Shown here: positions 1 to 13,750 of the stretch, one piece after another | How positions within the stretch are numbered: the stretch's first letter is position 1 | Layout of the letters: every line of letters starts with the position of its first letter | Origin: Pogonophryne albipinna | Lineage: Eukaryota > Chordata > Actinopteri > Perciformes > Artedidraconidae | Assembly: GCA_028583405.1 (NCBI GenBank) | Contig: CM053253.1 | Location: 6,396,451-6,460,450 of the forward strand | Length of the DNA: 64,000 bases | Direction of reading: 5' to 3' | Notes under the pieces: generated by a model | Told to the model about the DNA's origin: nothing | Database searches by the model: none | Seen by the model: only the letters and a program-made list of their open reading frames with translations | Made by a program: the position numbers and the translations under genes

Positions 1-465
1 AGTTCTGTTTCATATGGATGTTGAGAGATGTAGGCTAACCATAGATCTCTTCATTTTGCTCTCAAAGTGCACCAGATTGATGCTTTTAACTTCAATATTT
101 AAAAACACATCTTCCCGGGGGAGCATGCCCCCAGACCCTCCTAGAGGAGGTTAGGTCCACCCCCAACCTAAAACATGTTCACATGGATAGGATACTAAAT
201 ACATTTGCCCCCTTTTATATGGTGGCCTTTGTCCATATGTTTCTGTTTTGGTGGTCGTGCCACAACCGTGCATGTCTGCACAAGTCATAGGTGCGCTGTA
301 AAATAGCACTACACCCTGCAATGTATGAAAACAAGAGACTTTACAGCATGTTTTTAAATTGAAGTTGCGTTGGTGTTTGTGTGTTGGTTGTTGACGGCAG
401 TGTGTGGCCCCCCGTGGTAAATGATTTCCCCCCCATTCGATTTGTTCTAAAGCCGACCCTGGCAT
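1..465. repeat. Probable teleost interspersed repeat (unclassified)
   Basis: The segment around 118-160 has a GC-rich palindrome-like run (GGGGGAGCATGCCCCC) followed by CCTCCTAGAGGAGG, a pattern I associate with dispersed teleost repeats. The minus-strand frame over 151-465 has no recognisable domain. The left boundary lies outside the window, so class and orientation cannot be settled. No gene is seen here. Confidence 0.3.
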
Positions 466-1740
466 GGTCCTTGTTCAATAAAGACATATAATAATGATAA
501 TAATACCAAAGATGCCGTGAAGTTGATAAAATCCGGACTGTTTTTATTTCAGTCCACTGTGCTGCTCGAGTGGCCTAATTGAACGTATTCAATTGACAAT
601 TCATTGGCAGGATGACATTAGAATACTGGACGAACGCATCAAAGTCACAATTGCCAGTTGGAGCCGAGTGAAGTGTTGAAACTAAAATAGAAAGTGAAAA
701 CACAGCTCTGCACCTACGGAGGTGTTATTAGAAAAGATCCAGTAGGTGGATGAGAGTGAGCAACAGCAACATTGATCACAGTGTAGGTTTCATAATGGAT
801 TCACCAAATGAATGAGAAAGGAGGTATAATGAAATGTATAAACACATATGAATGCACGCAGTACTGCTCAGCCACAATGCAGATGTTGTTGCTTTAATGC
901 TGTTAACCAATTAGCTGGCATTGCAGACAAGTCATTATTGATCCCTGTCTTCCCTCTTTAATTTTTTATTCTGTTAGCTTATGTGTATGTTTTAAAAAAG
1001 GCCAGAAATATGATTCTCAGTGCTTTTGCAAAATCACAATGGGAACAATGTCACCTAAAGGGCTAAGAAACCATCTTTTGTGCTTTTATTTGCTGTTGTT
1101 GAGCCATAAATTGAAGCTAATTGGACAACCGGCTGCTGAGTCGGTGCAACACTAATATGACTGGAGGATCATTGGTTAAAATCTCTACTTGGGGAAAATC
1201 CTGCTGGAGTGAATGTGAAGCATTCATCCTTCTTCCGTAAATGCCATTAGAGAAACGTTGTGCTACAGAACATTGGATTGGTCCGCTGGAGTCGCCCAAC
1301 GGTCATCAGCTCAGCGAATGGAGCGTTAACTGGACCACCAAGGCTGTGATGCCCTGTGCTAAAATAACACTCACTTACAAGGGGAAATTAAATAAGACCT
1401 TGTTAACAGCAAGAGTCATATTTTAGGTCTGTGGGGCTGCACTTTTTTAGCTACATGCTAACATCAGCGCTGCTCTAATAAGCTCACAATCGTGTTAAAA
1501 AACTACCAGTATAAGTGTACATGATTTGTAAAGTGTATATGCTTTGTTTTGAAATAACTGCCATGTGTGGAATAAACAAATAAACAAACATACTGAATTT
1601 AGCAGATATACAGGTAAAGTGTTCCATTCACCGCACCTTACTTTAGCATGTTAGCATCCTAACACCTGTCAATTAGCTCAAAGTACAGTTTTGTCATGAG
1701 GGGAATGTCATGAGTTTTGCAGGTATTTAGTTATAAAACC
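466..1740. other. Non-coding spacer, no gene seen
   Basis: AT-rich sequence with only short, compositionally random frames on both strands. Scattered TTAGCATGTTAGCAT-type stretches (near 1450 and 1645) belong to a common teleost repeat vocabulary. I see no exon, RNA gene or regulatory site that I can support. Confidence 0.5.
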
Positions 1741-2772
1741 ACGGTATTGGACACATTGAAATGTTGATGGTGTTAGATAAAAGGTCAGGGGATTATCAGA
1801 GTAATCACTGTTATCCTGGGGGGGAGATTAATGTCAAGGCAGTTCATCAAGTAGTTGATACATTTGAGGGAAAATGTAAAAATGGCAACCATGGTGGCGT
1901 TAGAGGAATGTCAGGAGATCAATAACATAGTTGGTCCTTATCCTCTGGGGAACATGACTATCATGATGTCAAATTATTTAAATAGTTGTTGAAACATTAC
2001 ACTGAAGTACCAAATGTCCTTCTCATGGCGGCGTTAGAGGAAAAGTCAGGATATGAGCAAATTCACTAGGATTCATCCTCTGGGGACCATGCTTTTCCGC
2101 TTCAAATTACTTTGCAAACCTTCCAAAAAGTAACCCATCCCTCAAGGAATGAGTTACCAAACAATTCTTGGAAACTTAACTTTAAAATCCTTAATCTTTG
2201 CTTTTCATCTGCCATTAAAATGTAATTAAAATTCACCTGGTAAAGAAGTGAATGTATCTTATCTCCAAAAGTTAAAACATTTCAGTAAAGACTTGAAATG
2301 TCAACGTTGAAGAACAATTCAGGGCGTCACTGACATCATTAGGTCTAATCCACTGGGGAACATGAATGACGGTACGAAATGTCATACAAAAATGAAATAG
2401 TTGTCTACACTCAAGAACAAAATGTCCTTTTACTTATTACAGAGGCAATAGAGGATAAGTCCGGAGATCACCAAAGTCACATGGAGTTATCATCTGGGGA
2501 CCATGACTAGTAAAAACTTCACATGTTAAGGTAATGCCATGAGGAACAAGACAGAAAGTCACTGACATAATTAGATGTAATCCTCTGGGGAGCATGCATG
2601 TCTGTACACAACTTAGTAGCAATCCTTGCAGGATAATGAGATTTCCAAGTCTGAACCAAAGCGGAAGATTTCTTGATTCACACCTTTCATTGTGTTGAAA
2701 TGAACTCACCAGAGTATTACATGTAATGGTTACATGAAATCCATGTAAGATCACTCCTAATAGGGAAATATC
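1741..2772 (+). repeat. Degenerate array of ~135-bp units (TCCTCTGGGG repeat)
   Basis: A core resembling TCCTCTGGGGAACATGA recurs at about 1941, 2075, 2349, 2489 and 2581. Most spacings are near 135 bp or twice that. Between cores, phrases such as 'gtcaggagatcaa', 'aagtcactgacat' and 'caaaatgtccttt' recur in the same order, so this is an old diverged tandem array rather than chance matches. The same core occurs inverted near 50536 (ggtccccagaggatga). This is a widespread teleost repeat type. The minus-strand frame across 2437-2793 is a by-product of the array. Confidence 0.6.
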
Positions 2773-2780
2773 TGGTAGAA
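2773..2780. repeat. Target-site duplication, left copy (TGGTAGAA)
   Basis: The octamer TGGTAGAA lies directly before the CAG terminus at 2781 and is repeated exactly at 3561-3568 after the matching CTG terminus. An 8-bp duplication is the hallmark of hAT insertions. Confidence 0.8.
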
Positions 2781-3560
2781 CAGCAGTTCCCAACCTTTTT
2801 CAACTCAGGGCCCACTTAAGAATCAAAAAAAATGTCGGGGCCCACATTCAACCATAAACAATACAGTGGCTAAATAAAGTTCTGATTGGTCAGTTCAGAA
2901 CATGTGACGCGTTGTTAATCCAGTAGAACAGACTGCTGTCAAGGACTGTACTGACCGTTGTTAAGGAGGATCAAGAAAGAGAATGGAAAAGAGGTTAAAA
3001 TAAAAATAAATCTTAATAATGAAAATGTTTCCACACAAATCATAATATTTTGCAAATTATTTGGCAGCAAATATTGAATTTACATTTACACCCTTTAATA
3101 TTTGATTGTGGCTTTTAGATGAAGACCGCACACAGTTAATAAATACAACTATTCTTCTGGCTAAAATACATATTTTTAAAAGTCAATCAAGGAGTAATCT
3201 TAATTTAAGGTGTTTGAAGAGTAGATTTAAAATACAATTTCTTTTTGAAAAAATTATTGCCACAAAAAATCAAAGGGTGGCTCAACACGCCATGAAATGG
3301 GAAATAATGAGCTCTAACGAAGAGTGGGATTATAGGAACAATAAATATGCTTGCCATGTTGTGTTTTTGGTGGTATTTGGTGGTCAACCTATTTTTGTTT
3401 GTGAATTGTTGAAGTGGTCCTGTCCTACTGACTATATCTTCATTTCTTCTGTTTTTGTTTTGTTGTTGTCTGAGATAGGAATGTCATCTCCTTTGGCGGC
3501 ACACTTGCAATGCCTTCGCGGACCACTAGGGGGCCGCGGCCCACAGGTTGGGAACCGCTG
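2781..3560. mobile_element. hAT-type non-autonomous DNA transposon (780 bp)
   Basis: The left end reads CAGCAGTTCCCAACC and the right end GGTTGGGAACCGCTG. These are near-perfect inverted termini of the CAG..GGTTCCCAACC type known from Charlie-like hAT elements. The element is flanked by a perfect 8-bp target-site duplication (TGGTAGAA, 2773-2780 and 3561-3568). The open frames inside (for example plus strand 3106-3708) show no transposase motif and are AT-rich, so this is a MITE or an internally deleted copy. The exact duplication means the boundaries are reliable to the base. Confidence 0.85.
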
Positions 3561-3568
3561 TGGTAGAA

Positions 3569-5711
<2,143 letters not shown>

Positions 5712-6862
5712 TTAAAGGGGGGGTAGGTAAGTTTCAGAAACCGGCTCGAGTGCACTAACATTTGAAAGTACATAGCCGAAAAGAATCCGCCCCTTCCTTC
5801 AGACTTCCTTACAGAGCACCTCCTCCAACACACATGAACGCGCACATGACTTAGGTTGGCTATATAGTTCAGGGGAATTGTAAACCATACAAAACCTGTC
5901 CAAGAGAAAAAGAGCGACCACGGCGTCAGATTTCAACTCGGTGTGTATGGGGGTTATTCCCTATCTTTATTCAAGAGCGTGGTATTTACATTTGAGAGCA
6001 TACTTTATTGATTTCCTTCACTCAAACCCTGTCATCGCACCAAAGAGTAACCGCCCTTACGGGACGCTGTAATAAATAAAACGAACGCACCCGCAAGGAC
6101 ACCTGGCCTCCTATTGGTTGAGGGATTTTGACAGGATTGTTGCACAAAAGTTTCGAGCGCGCAGAGAATAAATCTGAGAGCAGAAAAAATCCGTAAGCAG
6201 CAATATATCTGAGTGCAAGCGTACAGTTTGAGCAGAAGCAGAGCAAATCTAAGTGCAAGCAGGCACTATTTGAGTGCGAGGACAGGGTTTGAGGGAAATA
6301 AATACATAAAGTATGCTCTCAAATTTAAATACCACGCTCTTGAATAAAGATAGGGAATAACCCCCATAGGTGTGTTGCATCAGTTGTCGCCATCGTTGAA
6401 AAGCAACTCCGATATTGACTCTGGTTTGAATTCTCCTAGTTTCCACTTTGTTTTTGTTCCTAATTTGCTCCGTTACATTATTTCTTTTGCCACCAGTAGA
6501 CGATGTTGAACCTAACTCTGCCATGGTGAAAGTGGCCGCCTGTTGCTGGCGAGTCATTGAAGTACTGCTGCAATGCACGCCCAATGACGGCACGCCCAAT
6601 GAGGGCACGAGATACATTTGTGCATGCACGAGATGGAAGGCTGACAGACAGGGCGGCAATCCAATCCGTTTAGCCGGGCCGGCTAAACGGATTGGTCGTA
6701 CTTTTTACAGTATTACGGCTTCCACAGATGACATTTTTTTATGGATTTTTTGTCAAAGCACTTAAAATATTCATTGCTATCGGGATGTTAAGAGCATTCC
6801 ATGGAATATAACAAAAAGTGTATCTCGAGCCGGTTTCTCAAACTTACCTACTCCCCCTTTAA
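5712..6862. mobile_element. Inverted-repeat DNA transposon (about 1.15 kb), outer element
   Basis: The left end (TTAAAGGGGGGGTAGGTAAG, continuing through AAACCGGCTCGAG) is matched as an inverted repeat by the right end (CTCGAGCCGGTTTCT...CTTACCTACTCCCCCTTTAA). The inverted termini are about 38 bp with few mismatches. TTAA occurs at both ends and could be either the target duplication or the terminal bases, so I do not assign a superfamily. The minus-strand frame within it (6249-6659) has a basic stretch ending near RVNIGVAFQRWRQL, reminiscent of peptides found in many teleost transposon-derived frames, but no catalytic domain. A second element is inserted inside it (5947-6367). Confidence 0.7.
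5947..6367. mobile_element. Foldback MITE nested inside the outer element
   Basis: The left arm begins ATGGGGGTTATTCCCTATCT and the right arm ends AGATAGGGAATAACCCCCAT. The arms stay complementary for about 75 bp, through GAGCGTGGTATTT, GAGAGCATACTTTAT and CAAACCCTGTC. The flanks are CGGTGTGT (5939-5946) and AGGTGTGT (6368-6375), an 8-bp target duplication with one mismatch, consistent with hAT-type integration. The middle has degenerate direct repeats of the form GAGTGCAAGC / GAGTGCGAG. Confidence 0.75.
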
Positions 6863-8471
6863 AAGAACAAAGATTTGGGATCACAAACTAAATAAATGTG
6901 TCTTTTTAAATGGCTGTTAATGTTCCCTTGGAGAAGTCACAATCCCTTTTCACTGATTGCATGTCATGTGGAAAACCCTCTTCCAGCGCTGAGGAGGCCT
7001 GATTCCCACTCCAAATATCTATTATTCCCTCGATATCTCATTCATAACATATCTCCGGGAGGAAGGACCCAAACAAGTTCGAGGTGTTTCTGTAGATTCA
7101 CGATGTGCAGTCATATCCAATAACTTCAAAGAGCTCATCTTGATATTAGTTAAAGCAGTTATTTGACTGTGAAATGACTGGGGAGACAGAGACCCCTGGT
7201 GGTCAGTTTTAGCAATTACATCTCGAGCTTCACTAGAACAGTGTACACACTTAATGTTCCTTTTAATTAACATATTGTACATCCAATGAGGATAATGAAT
7301 GTTTACTATCTCCCTATAGAGTTCATTAGACGACATGACATACTTGCAACCTATTTTTGTAACAATAATTCGACGTTTTAAAGCTGGAATTAAAAGGAAA
7401 ACACTATTAAATGAGCGTTCATATTGTCGCAGACTGCATACCTTTTTGGACAAATGTGTGAAAGTGGCAACCTGAGCAGAAATCAAACCAATTTAAAATC
7501 TGTCAAAGACTTTTAGAAGTTCACTCCAATCTGTGTCATTAGAGAGGAAGCAGAGGACAGAGTAAACAAGGCCATCGGGGAAATAAGTCCAGTCATTTCC
7601 ATGTGTGTGTTCCTCTGAGCCGCGGTTTAACAAGCTGCACATGAAGACGTGTGTGTGTGTGGAGTTCCTCTTAATCATATCCGTGAATGTTCAGCAGGAA
7701 ACCGAGCGGGAGGAGGAACGTGTTAATTGATCCTCCAGAGGTGTCTGCTATGACTTCAAACTCTTCATTTATTTTCTTCACATATTTTATACACGCTGAG
7801 TCGGCCCGGCTCCAGGGCACGATTTAATGAGGTTTGTGCATTGTTGTTATTTGTGAAAGCCTCCAGCATGTTTAAAGAATGATCTGCACAATATCCAAAC
7901 AGAACAATTTAGATTTCACCTGAATTTATTATTTAAATGTTGAGTACTAGTCTCACAGCGATAACATTTACAAAGTTTTGGACACAGTTTTCTAGACTAA
8001 TCAGATAAAGGAACTTTTTTTAAATATGTTTTAATAGGTGGCATCAAATTGAAGCAAATGTTTTAAGTGATGTCCTAAGGCTTATTTAATGGGCTAATCG
8101 TTAACTTTTCTCTTCTTGAGTCTTGTATATCATTTCTATTGCATACCTGTTAGTTGCAAATCACACAGTGCATGTCTATGGTCAACAAATGTATTTATTT
8201 CACATCATTTTGAGCTATTCTGATTTGTTATTGTCAATGCTACTGTGTGTGATTTGAATCTGTGTTTAGTCGTTAGTGTTTTTTGGTCATGCCTTGATAA
8301 ATACAGTAAGCCCATTTTTTGTAATCTCCTTAGCATGAATCTGTTTAATTCATCCATTTGTTGCTGTAAGCGCTTCCTTTTAAACCTATTTTGTTGTTTC
8401 AAGAATAGATGACGGGACATAAAGACTTGACGACAATACATATATATAAGGCTATATCACGGTAATGATAA
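6863..8471. other. Non-coding spacer
   Basis: No supported gene. The minus-strand frame 7022-7486 and the plus-strand frame 6896-7123 overlap and show no domain, no splice logic and no compositional bias. A short (GT)n run lies near 7652. Some of the sequence (7540-7900) is of higher complexity and could be conserved regulatory DNA, but only cross-species alignment could show that. Confidence 0.4.
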
Positions 8472-9137
8472 AAAGGTCCCATGTCGTGCTTTTCCGGTTA
8501 TTACCCGTCCCCTTGTGTGTTATGAAGGTTTTTCTGCATGTAAACGGTCTGTAGAGTCAAAGACCCTCAAAGTACACCCTGTAGCGAGTAAAACTCTAAC
8601 ACAGAAAATACCTGTCTGTGCTGCCCCAGAACGCCTCGTTGGACATTTTCTTTTTCAATTTTTTTCTTCCGGGAACCAAGTGACCTAATGACGACCCCTC
8701 CGTGGATTGGTCAAAATGGACCATTCCGCGGAGCCGTTACGTTAAGTCAGTGGATTGGTCCAAATTGACCAATCCGTGGACCTCACACACAATCTTTTCT
8801 CAGCTGCAGCTCCGCCGATTTCTCCTCCCTGAGACGGCGGGACGGGGCGAGGCTGTGAGTCCGTGTGAGCACACACACAAACTCCCAGCCAGGCTGCGGG
8901 TGTGTGTGTGTTCGGGCTGGTTTCGGGCTGGGTCTCGCTGTCCCGCAGACGGCCACTGGGCTCATAGGGAGGGGGCAGGAGCTCCAACGAGCCGTTTTGG
9001 AGTGAATACACATACTTTACAGAGATGCTGTGTGAGAAACCAATGTGAGTTTGGAAAATTGCACAATGTACATCTATTCTAGTAGACCTCAACAATGGAA
9101 TTATGATCAGTGGAAATGACCATGACATTGGACCTTT
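8472..9137. mobile_element. MITE with AAAGGTCCCATGTCGTGCT termini
   Basis: The left end (AAAGGTCCCATGTCGTGCT) and the right end (ACCATGACATTGGACCTTT) are imperfect inverted repeats. They match a very common teleost MITE type that opens with AAAGGTCCCAT. The interior holds a direct repeat 'gtggattggtc' with a local inverted repeat (ttggtccaaattgaccaa near 8755) and GC-rich sequence. Target duplications are not clear. The opposing frames over 8702-9128 are artefacts of GC-rich repeat sequence. Confidence 0.6.
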
Positions 9138-9860
9138 AACAATAAGTTACAGTAATATTTGTTGAGGGAACATTCAGGAAGTGCACTGCTGATTTGTTAT
9201 TAAAATACTTTCTTTTGTCATCCTAGAATTAGTTGTACAGTTAAGTCAAATGCATGTGGGCAGTAATGGATGTGAGAATGATTTTAAATATTAAAGTCAA
9301 ATCCAGAGGTGAAAAGTAACTAATTACATTACGTGCAGAGTTGAGGAATTGTCTTGCTTTCTTTATAGTTCTACCCAGCTACATTTCAAAATGTTCATGT
9401 ACTAAATGTATTTGCAGTTCAAGCAAAGACATTTTTTAGATGACTCAAAATAGTTGTATGAGGAACAGAGGCACACATGTAAAAAGGTAAAGCATAGCGA
9501 CTCCCCTTTCCGATTGAAGATCCTTGAGAATACGTATATTTCAGAATTAAATGTAATGCAGTTTGGAAATAGACAACAAACGTGTTGATCAGTAACCGAA
9601 GGTACTTATTTGATCACCTTAATGTGGCAGCACCACAACATTCTGAATGATTCAAGCAGATTCGATACTCTTAAGGGTTTCAGACATTGTTACATGAACA
9701 CAATTTTGTTAATGTGTTCCCCTTTGAGATAGTGGAGCACAAAGTGAGTTCACAATGTTAAGAGTGTTAAATACTACACGGGTGTTTTGTTTCTCATTTT
9801 TTACTTAAGTTTGATCAGCAGATAAAAAAAACATGAATACAGGACGAATTACAATAAGTA
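9138..9860. other. Non-coding spacer with repeat remnant
   Basis: Around 9305-9335 the text 'agaggtgaaaagtaactaattacatt' resembles the start of the dispersed AAGTACTT-rich family seen at 12270, 13600, 14745 and 40895. Otherwise unremarkable, up to the presumed end of the pfdn4 3' UTR. Confidence 0.4.
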
Positions 9861-9874
9861 ACAAATGATGTGCA

Positions 9875-9880
9875 TTTATT
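9875..9880 (-). terminator. pfdn4: Poly(A) signal of pfdn4 (AATAAA on minus strand)
   Basis: TTTATT on the plus strand gives AATAAA on the minus strand, 211 bp past the pfdn4 stop codon. It is the first canonical signal downstream, so the 3' UTR probably ends just beyond it, near 9855. Confidence 0.55.
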
Positions 9881-10090
9881 TTATCTCCATACCTTAACTG
9901 TTGGTGTCCTTGTGATTTTGATTGCAAACTAAAGAATCAAACAACATCTGTGTAAACAAAAGCCAGACGCTACACGTATAAGTCGTTCATGCGGAGTCCT
10001 AGGGGATGTTTTGTTTGGCTCGGTGGATGTGATACAGGAGCTGCATGAAAAAGTCCGAGTTGGGGCAGCTTTCAATGTCCAATTCCCAGC

Positions 10091-13000
10091 TTAGCTTTCA
10101 TCAGCCTCCAGGTTAATGTTGGTACCAAACTTGGCATAGAGCTGGATCTTCAGATCCCCCAAAACTTGCAGTATCGCCGACACTCGGGCATCGAGGCCTT
10201 TGACCTCCTGCTCCAGTGTTTCCTGATTACAGAACATAAATCCCAATTAAACCACATCTACTACAATTATGAAGGAAAAATGTATTGTGATGAAAGAATT
10301 TGAAATGTGGCCTAAACTCATATATATATATATATCAATATTCCAATTACTGTATATAGACTATTCTGCACAGTTTGTATTATATTCTGTTTCTATTATA
10401 TTTGTATTTTATTGTACCATGTTATCGGTTTTATTGTGTTGCACTGTTGGAGGAGCCTGTGACCTAAGATTTTCACTGTCATAACTACACTGTAGCTATG
10501 CACACATGACAATACAAGCCTTGAAACTTGAAATAAGTGTGCACTCATTTATAGTCAGAAGATATTTGAGTTTAAACGTGAGCTTTTCTCAGCTGTTCGT
10601 AGCAAACGGCTCTACATAAATTGTAGTTGCCTTCGCTGTGTGCTTTGTTGTTTGGCTAAAAAAGCATCAGCAGATAAAAAGGACAAACAGGAGCTTGAAG
10701 TGACAGAAGGAAGGACAAGGTCTCATCCGAGGACCAATATTTGCACTCTCGGTAAATAGAGGTGCACCATGGATGATTAATGTGCCCAATTTGTTGGACT
10801 ATGTTATTGGTTTTCTTGCCAACTGTCATATGTGATGTAGATCAATACACTTCTCATGACTGCAGTCTGGTTATCGTCACAGTGACTGAAAGCATGCTAA
10901 AAACACTCTGAAATAGTTTTTATTGTGATGTACAAGGTTACTCATTGACTTTTGTATGACGTATAGAAATGTGTAATTAAACCGATCAATATGAAATACA
11001 CTGTGGGTGCAAAACATTTTCTGTTCATGTCAGTTTAAAAAGGGAACATTCAGACTTGTAGATTAATCTCCCATTATTAAAATGAGGAAGCTAAGGGGAG
11101 AGTCAGACATAGCTTTCACTGGAAATCAGATTTTAGATGAATTTTTCTTAGAGGCAGGAATTAGTGCAAATTAAAGAAACCCATAACTTAATAGGAAGGA
11201 TATAGTCCGACTTTTTTCCCCAATGCAAACTAGCCGTCTTTATATTGAAATTAGACATAATAATAAGACATACACAAACTATCTATCTACTGACGTTTTT
11301 ATCTTTAAGAAATATGAGAGTACATTTTTTTTAGGTGATATAGGTGAATGGAGTTTTAGTGCTTTCAGTCCCTTGACTTTATGACTCATCTTAATAAGAG
11401 TCTTTTACTGATGATTACCATTTCAAAAAGGTATAATGGTGTCTAAAGAAACCTACCTTGGCAGCCTCCAGCATCTCTTGAGTCTCTTCCTGGGTGTGAC
11501 TGACAAAGACGTCGCCAATTTGGTACGGGATCAAAAGAGAGTCGTCGTCTAACATCATTAGGTCGTCGCTGGCATCCTGAAGGTTCTGCAGCGATTTCTG
11601 CAGGGTGACATTAGCAAAACATTACAGTCTCAATTAGGGCTGTTAACAAATGACTGTCAGTAATTCAGCAGCTGCACTTCCCTTTAGACCGTACTTAACC
11701 GTAACCCATATGAACAAAATACATTTCACCGGAATTTGTCATCATCAACTTTATGGTAATTTCACAGGCTGTATTGTGTGGCTCTGATGACTCGTACTAT
11801 GTTAAACTTAAGAAGTGAAGATGATAAGGGTCTGAAAGTTGATCAATTATTCCTTTGCAGTACAGCGAATTAGAAATAACAGAACCACAAACAACTACAG
11901 CCTTCAAAATGAACATTAAGTTTCAACAGCTCCTTAGAATATATTCAATAAAACATTGTTATCCTTGTGAAAACAGGGCTGTTGTGTATTGCTAACTCTA
12001 GACAAAGAATCTACACACAATAAGCCTATATTATCGCCATTACCCATGTTGGTCCAAAATATACATTTGTATTACAAACTCAGATGATCACACAATGGAC
12101 ACCGAAAGGGTAAAATCCACATCACATGGTGCTTACTTTCTTCGCCTCGATTTCATTTTTCAGTTCGTTCATCCGACTTGTGTTCCTGGCGAATTTATTG
12201 ATCCTCTGCTGGTCTTCAAAGGTGACGTTCACATCTTCTACCGCCTGCAGACATGAGGAAAAAAGTGGTTAAAGCCAGCTGTGGCAAATAACTCAGTACA
12301 TTTACTTGCTTATTGCAGGTACATTTCTTTACTAATTATACTGCACTTGAGAATTTCCATTTTGTGCTATTTTAAATGTCTATTCCAATACAAATCAAAA
12401 GAGAAATATAACCTTTAAAATCACTATATTAAATAACTGCTTTAGTTACTATATAAATCAGAAAATAAATAATGATGCTTCATTAAGTGGGAAATTCAAA
12501 AGCTAAAATTAGTCTCACTTTTAACAGCTCCAACATATAAGTGATGAACACATAATCCACATTTATTATAATCCATTGAATATACGTTATAGTAATTTTA
12601 GTCCGGGGGCTTTAAGTATATTTTGATGCCAATACTTATTTAATTACATTAATTTTTACTCAGTGATAATGTGCCCAAAGACTATATTAGGTAAATTGCC
12701 AATTATTTATCCAGATAAGTTTAAAAGTACAGCATATCTTTCATATTCAACTTGCTATGATTACTATGGATATGTTTATAGTAGATTTCTTATCATGCTA
12801 AATGTAGTCATTTGGCACTTGGGGACTTCCCTATATCATAATGAAATATAAACATTTGTAAAGTAGTCCCATAGGCCAAACATAGTATGATAGCCAAGCA
12901 GTTTGTTTTTTATTGTTAGATGTGTGGGTAGTCAATCCCATAAAGCAAACAAAAGGTTTAAATTAAATAGACTAATTCTCCCACCTCTGTTAAAGCTAAC

Positions 13001-13436
13001 ATGCCAAACCCTGTTGGTCCACTAGCATACATATGAATGGTCAACGTAGCTACTGTTATCTAGCAAGCTAAAGAGGAAACTTTACAGTGTGTCCCGTCTG
13101 TTCTGCCAACTATCACATCCATGGTTTCTGTAGTTATTATTATCATCACCATTAAGCTGGCTAATTCTTAAGACTCTCAGTTGAATAAAAAACGGGATAA
13201 ATATAGCTAGTGTATTAGCTAGCTAGCTAACGGTAGCTACAACCGTTGACATGAGCTGCACGAGGGCGTGACCATGATATTTATTTATCCGTGGTATCAA
13301 CGGTTGTGTCTTTTTCCCCACACAAACCTCTACTGCTTTATCTAATACTGCAAAAGAGACTGCAGCAGAGTGTCTTGAAAAGCAAGTTATTTTGTATTGT
13401 AATACTCACTACAGTTCCCTTCATGATGGCTGCCAT
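10091..13436 (-). CDS. pfdn4: Prefoldin subunit 4 (four coding exons)
   Basis: Beta-type subunit of the heterohexameric prefoldin chaperone, which hands unfolded actin and tubulin to the CCT chaperonin in the cytosol. Coding exons on the minus strand are 13436-13410, 12244-12137, 11597-11457 and 10222-10091. All junctions are phase 0 with GT-AG boundaries. They give 135 residues, against 134 in human. Recognisable blocks are the start MAAIMKGTV, VNVTFEDQQRINKFARNTSR (first coiled-coil helix), LIPYQIGDVFVSHTQEETQE (the beta-hairpin region) and the end KFGTNINLEADES. The start ATG at 13436 is chosen because the peptide aligns with the family N-terminus. The stop is TAA at 10093-10091. The frame is intact, with no sign of pseudogenisation. 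The gene is divergent from bcas1. Introns 1 and 3 carry dispersed repeats. Confidence 0.95.
10319..10535 (-). repeat. Dispersed repeat family A, copy 1 (pfdn4 intron 3)
   Basis: Starts at a (TA)n run (10321-10335) and continues through 'gcactgttggaggagcctgtgac' and 'catgacaatacaagccttgaaac'. The same text occurs at 46075-46190 in this orientation and at 31342-31502 and 61630-61805 in the opposite one. I set minus as the reading in which the unit begins CAAGGCTTTTATTGTCATGTG. It resembles a retroposed 3' tail, but the class is unknown to me. Confidence 0.65.
12270..12660 (-). repeat. AAGTACTT-rich dispersed repeat in pfdn4 intron 1
   Basis: Contains 'ctcagtacatttacttgc', 'tgcacttgagaatttccat' and later 'ttttgatgccaatacttatt', phrases shared with 14745-14912 and, inverted, with 40895-41590. 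This is a very common teleost repeat that in complete copies reads like GTGGAAGAAGTACTCAGAT. No termini are intact here. Confidence 0.5.
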
Positions 13437-13600
13437 CTTGGCTTCCTCGACTGCACAGACGCACAGATCACCAGAATAAATACATCTGTACCGCCACCAA
13501 GCGGGACAGGAATTACCTCTAGATTTTAGCAGTAAAAATGATAGAAAACAACACCTTTTCTTCAGTTTAGTCCACTTAATCATAATGTACATTTACTACT

Positions 13601-13745
13601 GAAGTAGGCTACTCTTACTTAAGTAAACAGTTGGGGTACATGAACATAAATGTTTTATTGTGTTCACTACTTTACACTTGTTGTACCTTTTTACTCCATT
13701 ACATTATTTTTTTGAGATTTAGTTACTATGCAGATTTAAGTTTAT
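13601..13745 (-). repeat. Fragment of the AAGTACTT-rich repeat
   Basis: 'ctcttacttaagtaaacag' and 'tacctttttactccattac' are phrases from the same family as the neighbouring copies. Short and degenerate, it lies just upstream of the pfdn4 first coding exon. Confidence 0.4.
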
Positions 13746-13750
13746 ACAAA

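Noticed and set aside
6249..6659. 136-codon minus-strand frame as a host gene
   Set aside because: It is enclosed in a nested pair of inverted-repeat elements, and its only notable peptide resembles transposon-derived fragments.
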